From positions 32,607,025-32,671,024 of the forward strand of contig JANJXV010000010.1 in assembly GCA_024803745.1 (NCBI GenBank): 64,000 bases of DNA. Direction: 5' to 3'. Made by a program: the position numbers and the translations under genes. The stretch comes from Megascapheus bottae. Its lineage: Eukaryota; Chordata; Mammalia; Rodentia; Geomyidae. The notes beneath the pieces were generated by a model. It was given only the letters and a program-made list of their open reading frames with translations, was not told the DNA's origin and did not search any database. This document shows, in pieces, positions 1 through 11,240 of this stretch (position 1 is the first letter of the stretch; each line of letters starts with the position of its first letter).

Positions 1-1809
1 CTTAAATTGGTTGCTCTTCTTGCCTCTAAACTTTCTAATGCCTGTAGGACAGAGCTGATAGTAAGATATGCTTCTTTTTATTGGCAGCGGAGAAGTGAAC
101 TATTTTTCAGAACCAACATAAACACTTACTCTGGAAAATAAGTGTTTCCATTGCTTTTATTGCCAGTAGCTTCTGTTAAGAAAAGATAAGTCCTGGTGCA
201 TTTGTCAGAGAAGGTCTCATTTAATGGTTAGTTAGACCAACGATCACCATGCAAAACAATTTCTTTTTATCTATCTTGAAGATAAATGTACTCCTTACTT
301 AAAAAAACCACTCAGGGAAAAAGGAAATTACAGTTACTTTCCAATATTCTATTCAACTTCTTGGCCCCTCCAAATTGTTTCTCTCTCTTTTTCAGCTAAC
401 ATGTTAGCAGGGTTTCAGTGAGCTGAGATGCTTACCAGATCAACTTCACACTAGTGTACTCATAACAAACTCTCAAGCACATAAAAATGATGTCTTCAAC
501 ATAAGCATGTGTTTTGCAGAGTGCAAGGAATCTTAGAATTTCAACACATTGGTAGAATCATGGAAGCAAAGCAGCCAAACTTCTTTCACTAACAACAGGA
601 GACACATCCATGCATCTCCAACTGTGCAGAGACCTGGCCCCAGAGTCTTCGAAAACCATTGCGATCTTTCTCATCAGTTGGTGAGAGCTGGTACTCAAGA
701 TGCAACTTCCTTGCTCAAAACATGTGTTAGACATATTTTCTGCATTTTAAAGAGGTTTCTCATGTCTTTCAGAAGTGATTTTGGGATTCTACTGTCTACT
801 TCCCATGTATTTATCTCCCAGAGTGTATTCAAATGTGATGCTTGATTTGTGGCCCACAAATAAAGACATCACTGTTCTATTACCAGGTAAGTCTTTGGAA
901 GTCTCCCCTTTGGTGTGATTGCCTCTAAGAAGATCCCAAGCATTCTTCCTGAGCATCGGAAATCTGACGCAGTAGTAAAACCATTCATTGTTTTCCAGAC
1001 TGTATGTGATCATTTCTTCTTTGAAATTCTCACTAGGATTTACATTATAATAAGCTGTCACAAGCATTTTGCCACCTGAACTGTTTCTCTTCGATTTTAA
1101 GTTGCTTTACAATTTCATGTTGGCTAGCATTGTTTTTTGGTTCCAGAACATTGAGATGAAATGTAAAAAATAATCCACTTAATCATTCCAGTGTAGGCCT
1201 GCTTGATACCAGTGTGCTCAGAATTTCCTCTCCTTTGGACTTCATTAGAATGTGATGGTGTGGAATCACATGATGAGAATGAGGATGGATGAAGACGAAG
1301 TACTGAAGACTGAACCCTGGGGAAGCACTGTACCTCTGAACTCTACACTTCCTTAATCTTGTTAAATTGTACCTTAGCAGGTAGTCTAGAGGCATTTTTC
1401 CGCAGTATATATTTTTCAGAGGAAGGGAGAGGTAACAATGTCAATCTCAAAGCCGAACAAATATACAGCTTTCTATTCACTAGCCTGATGGTAAGAACTT
1501 TCATAGTGAAACTGTACAGCCATCTCTACACACACGATAAAAACAGAACAGAGAATGAGTCAAATTCCTTCTTAGGACAATCATGTTATGGGCTACTAAA
1601 AAGAAAAATCCAATATTGCAATCTTGCAGCCTCAGCCTTGGAAATCTCCCATCCAAAATACAATATTGCAGTATAAGGGAGTAGAACTATGATATGAAAA
1701 TCATTATGAAAAGGAATTCATCTTGTTTGACTCAAAAAGCTAATCTACATTGTACATGTCATATAAACATAGGCTCTCTTAGATTCATGATTGGTTTTTT
1801 TCTTTTTTT
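1..1809. other. Unassigned intergenic sequence
   Basis: No gene or repeat family is recognised here. The longest frame with protein-like composition is a 92-codon minus-strand frame at 789-1067. It has no upstream exon signal, no repeated domain and no family I recognise, so it may be chance. Short A/T-rich stretches and old diverged repeats could be present but cannot be named by eye. Confidence 0.45.
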
Positions 1810-2808
1810 TGAATAAAGAAAGAGAAGACCTACATCAACTTTATTGGAATGTTAAAGAGGGACACCCTGGAGACTTGAGGAGAGCCACGATGCATGGCAT
1901 AATGGAGGCAGGAATGGAGGTGCTTAAGTAGAGCCCCAGGGGGTGGTGGGGTCAGAGGTAATGGGTTCAGAGTTCACAAGCTTGTGGTACAGTTCTTGCT
2001 GTGAGAGTCTATTGGTTCAACAAGTCTTCTGCCTGGTCTCTCACGCAACTATCACCTGGGGTTGGGGGTGGGAAAGTGGAATTTCACAGCTAGATGAAGA
2101 TTCTGGGCTGGCTATTGGGCTGGTGAATTTTTGGAAGACTGGTCGGTGGGCCAAGCCATGGGGGAAATATTGGGTTATGGGAACAAAGCAGATTCCCCTT
2201 ACTCTCTCTGCTTAAGAACACAGCAGAATGATTAGGAGTTGTTAGGTGATGGAGCCATGTGTTCAAAAGGAAAGGAGCAAGCTGAACTCTCCCAACTCAG
2301 AAGGTGGGAATACTCACCACTCTGAGCCTTCCTGCCCACATCTCTCATGTTGGGCAGAGGTGTTACTTTTTCCCTTTTTATTTCTTTCTTCTACCACCTT
2401 GTGGGTTGAACTAAAGGTCTTGTGCTTTCTAGGCGGCGTTCTACTGAAGTAGGGACGCTGAATCTAACAGGCACCGTCTTGGCCACAGATAGGGTATTGG
2501 GCTGAACCAAGATTGTCTGCATGGTGGAGGCAGGGAAGTCCTACCTCCCAGGTGATGCACATGCCTGAATTCCTACAGGCAGGGTTGGGGACTTGAGTAA
2601 TAGGTTACTGGAACTGCCGGTCTTGGGTAGTGAACTCTCAAACTCCCTGTGATCTTTCCCCCTGACCTGACCCTATTTAGGCTTGGACCAACTCAGGCAC
2701 AATTATGCAATATCACATGTCTCTCTGTGTCCTGTATCTTGTCTGCTGGCTCTTTGTCAGTCACCATAGCATTCCACTTCAGCTCTCCATTGGGGATGAT
2801 CTGGTTTG
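1810..2808 (-). other. Unassigned stretch, possibly an old LTR-like sequence
   Basis: This block is richer in GC than its flanks. On the minus strand it carries an AATAAA-type polyadenylation signal near 1840, followed by an A-rich stretch. That would fit the end of an LTR or another old retroelement, but I cannot identify LTR ends, a primer-binding site or internal genes. The call is a guess from texture. Confidence 0.25.
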
Positions 2809-2819
2809 TTGATATTGCT

Positions 2820-3020
2820 TTTTTTTTTTTTTTGGCCGGTCCTGGGCTTGAGCTCAGGGCCTGAGCACTGTCCTTGGACTTTCTCAAGGCTAGAGCTCTA
2901 CCACTTGAGCCTCAGCACCACTTCCGGCTTTTTTCTATGTATGTGGTACCGAGGAATCGAACCCGGGTCTTTGTGCATGCTAGGCAAGCACTTTAACCAC
3001 TAGGCCAAACTCCCAGCCCC
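2820..3020 (-). mobile_element. ID-like SINE, full length
   Basis: Reverse-complemented, the element starts with GGGGCTGGGAGTTTGGCCTA, an ID-like tRNA-Ala head with an A box. It then has a B box (GGGTTCGATTCC), a second tRNA-like half (CTCAAGTGGTAGAGCTCTAG) and a poly(A) tail, which appears as poly(T) at 2820-2833. TSD copies TGATATTGCT flank it at 2810-2819 and 3021-3030. It inserted at the poly(T) edge of the neighbouring L1 3' end. Confidence 0.9.
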
Positions 3021-3030
3021 TGATATTGCT

Positions 3031-6000
3031 TTTTTTTTTTTTTACATTTTTTTATTAAAGAATTAACATTGATTTTTACATCATATTTCAAATGACAAGT
3101 TTAACAAACAAGTGTTCAAGAAGGGAATCTCTATATACAATCACTGGGACTTTGTTTTTAGAACCTAATCAAAGTTAGGCTAAGGGTTTGTATGTCATAG
3201 AAACATATTAATTTATGAAATAAAATGTCTGTGGAATCATAGGTTTTTATGTCTATATAGTTATGTTTATATTTCCATTACCATGTCCATAGCATTGGGT
3301 ATGCAAATAGTGAGTCCTCGCTCTTGCACTCTTTGGATTTAATAGCCACATATTAAGGATACCATGTGCCTTTTGTTCCTTAGGTCTTGACTTGTCTCAC
3401 TCAACATGATTTGCTCTAGATTCATCCACTTCCCTGCGAATGCCATTGTTTTATGTCTGTTGGCTATGTAGAATTCCATTGTGTATATATATATAATCAC
3501 ATTTTCTGTATCCATTCATCTGTAGTAGGGCACCTGGATTGTTTCCATTGCCTGGCTATTGTGAATAGTGCAGAGATGAACATAGCTAAGGAGGTGTCCT
3601 TATCATATCTTGGGATATGATGTTCAGGGTAGATGCCGAGAAGTGGTATGGCGGGATGTTAGGGAAGGTCAATTTTTCGTTCTTTAAGAAACCTCCACAC
3701 TGCTTTCCAGAGTGGCTGAACTAGTCTACATTCCCACCAGCAGTGTAGTAGGGTTCCTTTTTCTCCACAACCCTGCCAGCATCTCTCATTGTCTGAGTTC
3801 AAAATCTTGGCCATTCTTATTGGGGTAAGGTGGTATCTTAGGGTTGTTTTTTATTTGCATTTCCTTTATGACCATAGATGATGAACATTTTCTCATATGC
3901 TTTTCTGCCATTTTAATATCTTCTTCTGATAAGTCTCTCTTTAGTTCACTTGCCCATTTAGTGAATGGTTTGTTGGGTTTGGGGGGGATTAGTTTCTTGA
4001 GTTCCCTGGTAGAGTCTGGATATCAAGCATTTGTCAGATGTATTGTTGGTGAATATCATTTCCCAGTTGGTTGGCTGTCTCTCTACTTTTGCTACCATGC
4101 TTGTATCTGTACAGAAACTTTTTATTTTTAGGTAGTTCCATTTATCAAGTCTCTCTCCAATCTGTTGTGACCCTGTTCAGGAATCTTTTGCCTGTGCCTA
4201 TGAGTGCCAGGTCTCTCCTACTTTATCATGTAGCAGTTTCATGGTTTCCGGTCTGACATTGAGGTCTTTGATCCACTTTGAGTTAATACTTGTGCATGGC
4301 AAAAGGCTAGGGTCAATTTTTGGTTTTCTGCATGTGGCTGCCCAGTTTTGCCAGCACCAATAATTGAATAGACTGTGTTTGTTCCACTGTATATCTTTGG
4401 CTCCTTTGTCAAATACAAGTTGCCTATCGTATGTGGTTCTATTTCTGGGTCTTCTATTCTGTTCCACTGATCTTCTGGTCTGTTTTTGTGCCAATACCAA
4501 GTGGTTTTTGTTATTATGGTTCTATAGTAGAGTTTGAAGTCTGGTATTGTAATACCTCCAACATTGCTCTTTTTGCCTAGAATTGTTTGGCTATTCTAGG
4601 TCTTTTCTTGTTTCATATGAATCTTTTAATTGTATCTTCTTTTTCAGTAAAGAATGTCTTTGGGATTTTGATGGGGATTGCATTGAATTTGCATATCAAT
4701 TTTGCCAGTATAGACATTTTCACTATGTTGGTTCTCCCTACCCATGAGCATGGGATGTCTTTCCATTTCCTAGTGTCTTGTCCTCTTTAATTTCTTTTGT
4801 TAGGCTTTTATAGTTTTCATTGAATAATTCCTTTACATCTTTGGTTAAGTTAATTCCTAAGTATTTTATTCTTTTGGGGGCTATTGCGAATGGGATCATA
4901 TTTTTGATTTGGCCTTCTGTTTGGATATTTTTGGTGTACAAGAAGGCTACTGACTTCTGAAGGTTAATTTTGTATCCTGCCACTTTGCTAAAGTAGTTTA
5001 TTAATTCTAGGAGTTTGGGAGTGGAGTTTGTTGGGTCACTCAAGTAGAGATCATGTCATCTGCAAATAAGGAAAGTTTAATTTCTTCTTTCCCTATGTGG
5101 ATCCCTTTGATGTCCTTTTCTTGCCTTATTGCTCTGGCTAAGGGTTCCAGCACTATATTGAAGAGAAGTGGAGAGAGTGGGCATCCCTGTCTAGTTCCTG
5201 ATTTTAAGGTAAATGGTTCCAGTCTTTCACCTTTTAGTATAATACTGACTGTATGTTTTTCATATATGGCTTTCACTATTTTGAGGAATGTACTGCTTAT
5301 TCCTATTTTTTCTATTGCTTTCAACATGAATGGATGTTGTATTTTGTCAAATGCCTTCTACGTGTCCAGAGAAATGATCATGATTCTTATCCTTAGCTCT
5401 ATTGATGTGATGTATTACATTGCTTGATTTGCGAATGTTAAACCAGTCTTGCATCTGTGGGATGAAGCCTACTTGATCGTAGTGTATGATTTTTTAATTT
5501 GTTTCTGGATTCTGTTGGCTAATATTTTATTGAGGAGTTTGGGCGTCTGTGTTCATTAGAGAGATAGGTCTGCAGTTTTCTTTTTTGTTGGGTCTTTCCC
5601 TGATTTGGGGATGAGAGTAATATTAGCTTCATAAAATGAGTTTGGTATTGCTCCTTCTGTTTCTATTTCTTGGAAGAGTTTCAAGAGTAGAGGTATTATT
5701 TCATCTTTAAACGTCTTGTAGAATTCTGCAGAAAAACCATCTGCACCTGGGCTCTTTTTGGTTGGCATTTCTGATTGTTTCCACAATTTCATTGTAAGAG
5801 ATTGGTTTGTTCAGTTTGTTTACCTCATCGTTGTTCAGTGTGGGTAGCATATATTTATTTAAGAAATCATCCATTTCTACTAGATTTTCTTGTTTGTTTG
5901 AATATAGGCCCTGGTAGTACTTATTCATTAGGACTGAATTTCTCGGATATCAGTTGTGATTGTTCCCGTGGGGTCTCTAATCTTGTTTGAGTCTCTCCTC

Positions 6001-6509
6001 TCCTTTTTTTGATGAATCCTCCAGGGGTCTGTCTATTTTGTTGACTCAAAGAACCAACTTTTTGATTTATCAATTTTTTGTATAGTAGATCTTATTTCAA
6101 TCTCTGATATTTCTGATTTTATTTTTGTTATTTCTATCCTTCTAGTTGTTTTAGAATTAACTTTTTCTTGCTCCTCTAGGTGTTTCAGGTTTTTTTTAGG
6201 TTCTTTACATGCTTTTCTTCTTTTTTAATATGCGTTCCTAGTGCAATAAATTTGCCTCTTAGAACTGCCTTTGCTGTGTCCCATAACTTCCTTTGTGATG
6301 TCTCTTGATTGTCATTACATTCAAGGAAGTTTTTAATTTCTTCTCTGATCTGATCTGTTACCCAGGAGTTATTCAGAAGTGTGTTGTTCAGCTTCCAAGT
6401 GATTGAATATTTTTTGACTTTGCATTGTTCAGAATTAGTCTGATTCCACTGTGGTCTGATAGAATGCATGGAATTATATCAGTCCTCTTGTATCTGCTTA
6501 AGTTTTCTG
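3031..6509 (-). mobile_element. LINE-1 type A, 5'-truncated and fused to U6
   Basis: This minus-strand L1 ends in poly(A), seen as poly(T) from 3031. Its 3' UTR runs to about 3338 and an ORF2 remnant lies above that. The 5' end, around 6509, falls just after the endonuclease domain, and there the L1 sequence passes directly into a U6 snRNA copy. The 3' UTR matches 54389-54662 closely and differs from the other L1 3' ends in the window, so I call it type A. No clear TSD is left; the two flanks share only about five bases (TTGAT), so the insertion is probably old or its edge was disturbed by the SINE at 2820. Confidence 0.92.
3339..6495 (-). pseudogene. L1 ORF2 remnant (reverse transcriptase), broken
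   Basis: L1 ORF2 encodes the endonuclease and reverse transcriptase that copy L1 RNA into the genome. This remnant reads, from 5' to 3' on the minus strand: the linker after the endonuclease (6185-6469, with WKLNNTLLNN and KAVLRGKFIA), the reverse-transcriptase fingers (5556-5792, with [15 protein letters not shown]), the palm (5040-5327, with [15 protein letters not shown] and the catalytic FADD), the thumb (4738-5043), a C-terminal piece at 4198-4500, and a stop at 3339. The frame changes several times, and most of the endonuclease is missing. It cannot make a working protein. Confidence 0.92.
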
Positions 6510-6615
6510 AAAAATATGGAACACTTCACGAATTTGCATGTCATCCTTGTGCAGAGGCCATGCTAATCTTCTCTGTACCTTTCCAATTTTAGTATATGTG
6601 GTGCTGAAGCGAGCA
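6510..6615 (-). pseudogene. RNU6: U6 snRNA pseudogene fused to L1
   Basis: U6 is the 107-nt spliceosomal RNA made by RNA polymerase III. On the minus strand this copy covers almost the whole molecule, from TGCTCGCTTC at the 5' end to the terminal CCATATTTTT at 6510. It includes the conserved ACATATACTAAAATTGGAA and AGAAGATTAGCATGGCC regions. It has several substitutions and a 2-nt deletion near the 5' stem, and it lacks the first base. It has no U6-type promoter that I can see. Its 3' end runs straight into L1 ORF2, which is the arrangement of U6/L1 template-switch chimeras known from other mammals. Confidence 0.93.
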
Positions 6616-7340
6616 TTGATTGGTTATTTTTATTTGTTCCAAACCAGTTTCTTCGAATTCTTCCTTAGATCTCATGCAGAACTCTCTTTTCTTTCTTTCT
6701 TTCTTTTTAATTTTTGGCGTAATGGGAAAATTTGTCGTTACCCAGGGCTATCCATTATCCCCTCTAACTGGGTTTTGAATTTTCCAAAGCTACAAGTAGC
6801 TTGCCACTCCATGTCATATTTTTTGCCAGGTGGTACAAAAGATTTTCATGTAAGTAGGGCACTTAACTTAATTCTATAAGGAGATATGCCATAGTTGAAG
6901 TGCAATGCATTTTATCCACTTTGTTTTTTAAAGTCATTAAAGTACATTTATTAAATGTCTTCTTGGCTCTATAACAGGCTAAACTGTGTTCATTTTTCAC
7001 AAGGGGCCCAGAGCCTGAGAGAGGGAGAGAGAAAAAAGAGAGCTCCAGTGATGTAATGAAATACTACTTGTAAATGAAACTATAGAATGTGGGGAACAAA
7101 GAGATTTTATTAAGAGAGTACTAAATAAGAAAGTAGGGCAAAATCACCAATGTTCTGAAATAACAAACTTCTTATTCTGATCATGACAGAGTAGCAGATA
7201 TACAAGACTTGTCTTCCCATCATAAAGTATAATATGAATGGATTGTTTTCAGTCATATTACAGTTTGGATCTGGAAGATTCACATGTTAAAAATAAACTT
7301 GGTTTCTAGGGTTTGCTATATTTCTAACAAGTGTTTAAAA
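6616..7340. other. Unassigned intergenic sequence
   Basis: I see no gene or named repeat. The stretch has a short (CTTT)n run near 6690 and a purine-rich patch near 7015-7045. Confidence 0.4.
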
Positions 7341-7344
7341 ATAT

Positions 7345-7440
7345 AAGCGAGGTATGGTAATTAGTCCAAGCTTATAATTCTAGAATTGAGGAGGGTAAGC
7401 CAGGAAGATACCTAGTTAGAGATGTTGTCTCAGAAATATT
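7345..7440 (+). mobile_element. Degraded B1-like SINE fragment
   Basis: The order of motifs follows a 7SL-derived monomer: GAGGTATGGTAATTAGTCCA, then TTATAATTCTAGAATTGAGG, a GCCAGGAAGATACC segment and TGTCTCAGAAA at the end. It is much diverged and internally shortened. I could not find a TSD. Confidence 0.45.
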
Positions 7441-10303
7441 ATAAATTATTCTTAATTAAAAGATTTCAAGAAATCATAGTCAGATGGAGGGTGCTTGTTG
7501 TCTGGAATTTGCCAATCTTGTGCTGCCTGGCGAATTTTTGGTGGGGAAAAGATGTCCCTCCAATCAGAACTATTATATAAGAGCCACAATGGATTTGATA
7601 GGTTACAACATGTTTGGAGCACTCTAGAGTGAGTGTTTTCTTCTGGGGTAAGGCTTCTCACAGGAGGAAGACCCAAAGTGGGGTTTGGAAGATGAGAAAT
7701 AGTTGGTGAGAAGAGTAAGTTCCAAGGGAAAGAAGTTCCATCTATGAGTAGGGGTTTCTCATCGGGTATTTATAGGATTCAGGACAAAGTTTTGCTGGAC
7801 CTGAGTTAACCTTTAGGATGGGTACCTTTGATACCTCTGCTTGGAAAGAAATTGAGTGAAGATTAAAAAAGAAATTCTTTACAAGAATATGAAATGCTTT
7901 TTTAAAATGTGGTTGGTGGCTAAGTCTCTTCATCTTAGCTGAGGTGGAATGACTCATGCCACTGTGTGAGCACAGTAATTGCTGAGATTACTGGGCTTAT
8001 TCCAGAGTGTCTGGAGTCTACCACTCAGCTCTCAAGAGGGTACAGGGTGAGTCAGAAAGAGATTTTGACATCTCCTTGTTGATTGTTATGCGATCCATTT
8101 GCATTTTAATCTAAAACTGAACTTTCTCAGTTCCATGTTCCTTCAAAGTATAAGTCAGATGAGTATTTGGTATTTTAAGGGTATGGTCTCACAGCAGATT
8201 GAGGTCCTTCTTTTAGACTAAAAATAGTTTTTTTTTCTCCTTTTCAAGGAGCTAATAGGGAGTTGGACACCATATACTAAGTCTTGGCCAGAGAAGAAAT
8301 TATCTAGTGTATCACTGTCTGGAAAGGATGATGATGGAATCACTGGGTTTTGAATAGATTACCTGGGTCCAAATGATTTGTGCAAATTATTTGGCCTTTC
8401 TGGTTTTCAGTTTCCCTACACATTACACAAGGACAATGATGGATCACCATATGTCAGGAAATCAATGCAGGAATGTCTGACAGTAACAAATGGTTCCTAT
8501 TATCATTTCTACTCAAAGCCAAGTGGGACTGGAGAGTTAGTTCTGTGGCTAGAGCTAGGAGAGGGAGGCCTAGAGATAGGACTAGTTATAAACATCTAAG
8601 TTATAGGCTTTTCTTCCCCATTTCCACCCACTGGACTTAGCTATAGCATCCTTGGACATGCCTCTCCTGAGACAGTATTTCAGATAGATGCTCCCTTTAC
8701 CCTGCACTGTACTAATGGGTTATATGTGCTTCATTATTGTGATTCAAGGGGTAATTGCCTTTCTGTTTCCTGTACCTTGTGTTTGTCTGGCCAACTAGGT
8801 ACTGAGTTACTGGAAGTCAGAGACTGTTGCCTTTATATATTTTTTCTTAATATTAGCATCAGGCCACTAGGTACAGAGTTGGTGTTAAAGAAAAATGTTT
8901 CTGTATGAAATAAAATAAGTGGATATTCACATCTCCCATGAAATTCTTGGGAAAAATTAGTTGCCTGTGTGTGTAGGCGGATGTGTTTATATATTTATGT
9001 GAGCAGCTAAAATATTTAAGTCATCAATATTAGATACCAAATATTATGTGCAAAGTTGAGCATATCCCTAAATAATCTGTTTATGGACCATCAAATTCAT
9101 TCACCCTTCAATTCAAAAGAGAACACAAATCTCAAGCAAAATGATCCAAATCATTTAAACTCCTCAAACAAACCTCAGAAAGTGGGAACATTACCCATTA
9201 TCACATAACATGAATCAACTCATAATGGGGATTTGGAAAATAAAATTCTTCATTTTCATTGATATCGAAGCAGTATGTTTCAAAATAAAACGCAAAGTAA
9301 GGGTGCCTGTTTCCTCTTGGGGTAAGACTCACAGGAGGAAGGCCCATTGTGGATTTTGAAAGATGAGAAGCAGTTCACAAGGAGAAAAGAGTCTGTTATA
9401 TGGAAGAGAAGTTCTTTCTGTGGGTAAGGATCCATCATCTGGCAGTTATAGGAATCTGATGAAAGAGGCAGCCAGTTCTACCCGTGAAAATCCTGTGTTA
9501 AAAAAAATCTGATTACTGATTTTCCGGAAGTGACTTATCAATGTGTTCAGAAAGGTTAATTTGGTAGAATCAGCCAAAATTGGCTTGCAGTGCATGCATG
9601 AATTATATCAGTTTCCAGCAAAATGTTTCTGTCAATAAGAAATGCTTTTAAAATCAACCTCCTTGCAAAGCTGGGGTCAAGGACAGCTGAGCTCTGCAGC
9701 CAGCCAGCCAGGCAGAGGGAATTTGTACCCTGCACCAGGAACAGAGGATCCCAACATGTAAGAGTGAGGCTCAGATGTTCAGAGAGCTCTTTGGGTGGTA
9801 AACTTTGATGAGCATGTACTTTATTTGAGAGGTCCTGGCACAGTTGAGAGCAGATGTGTTCTAGTCTTAGTCTCTTGTAGTTGTCTAGTTTGAAGGTTTA
9901 TGACCTGGGGCAGAATACATCTTCCTGTGTCTCCATTTCCTCGACTATAAGATATGGGCTGGAGTAGGTATCATTGAGCTTATTGAGCTCTTTCTCTATG
10001 TAGATGTACAGATTAGTCACTCAATCTATTTCCGAAATGTGAAGTATACTCAGTGGTTTGGGAGATGTTTACAAAGAGATATTTGATATTTTGAGGAACA
10101 GAACCATCTACAATCCAGAGAACATGGAAGATGCCTCATGGGGCATCTCACCTTGGAGGAGGGGCAGTCAGGGTATCTCTGTGAAGAATAATATTTTCCC
10201 TCTGCATTCCTCTAACTGTGGTGGGCCATTCTCAGGCTATCATGTTGATATTTATGCTGAGAATGCTTATACTCAGGTCAGAAAACTGAGTAAGAGAGAA
10301 AGA

Positions 10304-10304
<1 letters not shown>
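7441..10304. other. Unassigned sequence with a similar segment pair
   Basis: There is no recognised gene. Segments at about 7631-7800 and 9301-9480 resemble each other in the same orientation: both run GGGGTAAG, CACAGGAGGAAG, CCCA, GATGAGAA, AGAAGTTC and a TATAGGA motif in that order. This suggests two copies of one old repeat, possibly an LTR, or an old local duplication. The rest is unassigned. Confidence 0.5.
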
Positions 10305-10352
<48 letters not shown>

Positions 10353-10355
10353 TGT
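10305..10355. repeat. (GT)n microsatellite
   Basis: About 25 GT dinucleotides, with one A interruption near 10346. It has no coding meaning; an open frame across it reads Cys-Val repeats. Confidence 0.97.
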
Positions 10356-10539
10356 TGCACAGATTATGTTAGATGACTGCAGAGATTTCTGCCTGAGAGA
10401 AAGAAACGGGTAAATTCTGAATTGTTGTGCAATAAACTATCTAGGATTTAGTGTCATAAATACTGAATATTGCTCTGCACAGCACAGATAAGATACATCA
10501 CTTTCATTCAACCTGTAGCTGGCATAAGGCAGGAGAGCA

Positions 10540-11090
10540 ATAAGTAAAAGGGCAATCATATGACATAAAATGTCAAGGGAGACATGACATCCCATGGGAG
10601 CACATCGGAGGAACATCTAACTCTGGTTTGGGGAGCCTGGGAAGCCATTTAGAAAATAGGATGTTCTAAGCTGTGAATGGAAAAGACATGGGTGGGAAAA
10701 ATGGAATTGAGTGAGTAGAAGGTAAGATAAATGGCATGAACAAAGGCCTGGAGATGATTAGCAGGAGAGAATTTTCACTGATTTGAAAGCAGTTCAGTAG
10801 GGCTGGAATTCAGGGTGAGGGAGGAAGAATGAGTAGTAATAGGACCAGAGAAACCAGATTGCGGAGGGCTGTTATAAGTCCTTAAGTGCAATGGGAAGCT
10901 CTGAAGAGCTCTACCCAGAGGAGTAGCCTGATCGTAATTGTTTATCAAACGGCACCAATGACTGCAGAGTAGGGCAAGAATTGCAGCAAGCCAGTCTAGA
11001 GATGGAGAAAGATATGAGGGAGTGAAAGAAGCCCCCTGAAAGAAGCTGGGATCTGTGTTACCATGGAGAATTCGGAAGACATCCAATAAC
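10540..11090 (+). other. Possible ancient interspersed repeat
   Basis: The stretch has a motif order I associate with an old mammalian dispersed repeat (ACAAAGGCCTGGAG, then CAGTAGGGCTGGAATTC, GGGCTGTTATAAGTCC and GGAGTAGCCTGATCG). A weaker look-alike lies at about 17020-17540. I cannot name the family without a search. Confidence 0.3.
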
Positions 11091-11107
11091 TAGCTGTGGT
11101 TATTGTG

Positions 11108-11240
11108 GGTTTTTTTTGTTTTTGTTTTGTTTTGGAAACAGGACTTTACTATGTGGGCCAGGCTGGACTTGAGCTTAAGAACCTGGTGTCTTAGCCTCCC
11201 ACGTGCTAGGATTATAGTTCTATGCACTCACACCAACTCT
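11108..11240 (-). mobile_element. B1-like (7SL-derived) SINE monomer
   Basis: On the plus strand it begins with a T-rich tail (TTTTTTGTTTTTGTTTTG), then GGAAACAGGACTTTACTATG, GGCCAGGCTGGACTTGAGC and CCTCCCACGTGCTAGGATTA. This is the reverse complement of an Alu/B1-type monomer. It is moderately diverged. Confidence 0.75.

Noticed and set aside
2820..3020. Functional tRNA gene suggested by A- and B-box motifs in this and similar blocks
   Set aside because: The boxes belong to repeated ID-like SINEs with poly(A) tails and TSDs; none folds as a stand-alone tRNA by eye.
6510..6615. Functional U6 snRNA gene
   Set aside because: Substitutions, a 2-nt deletion, no recognisable upstream promoter elements, and fusion to L1.
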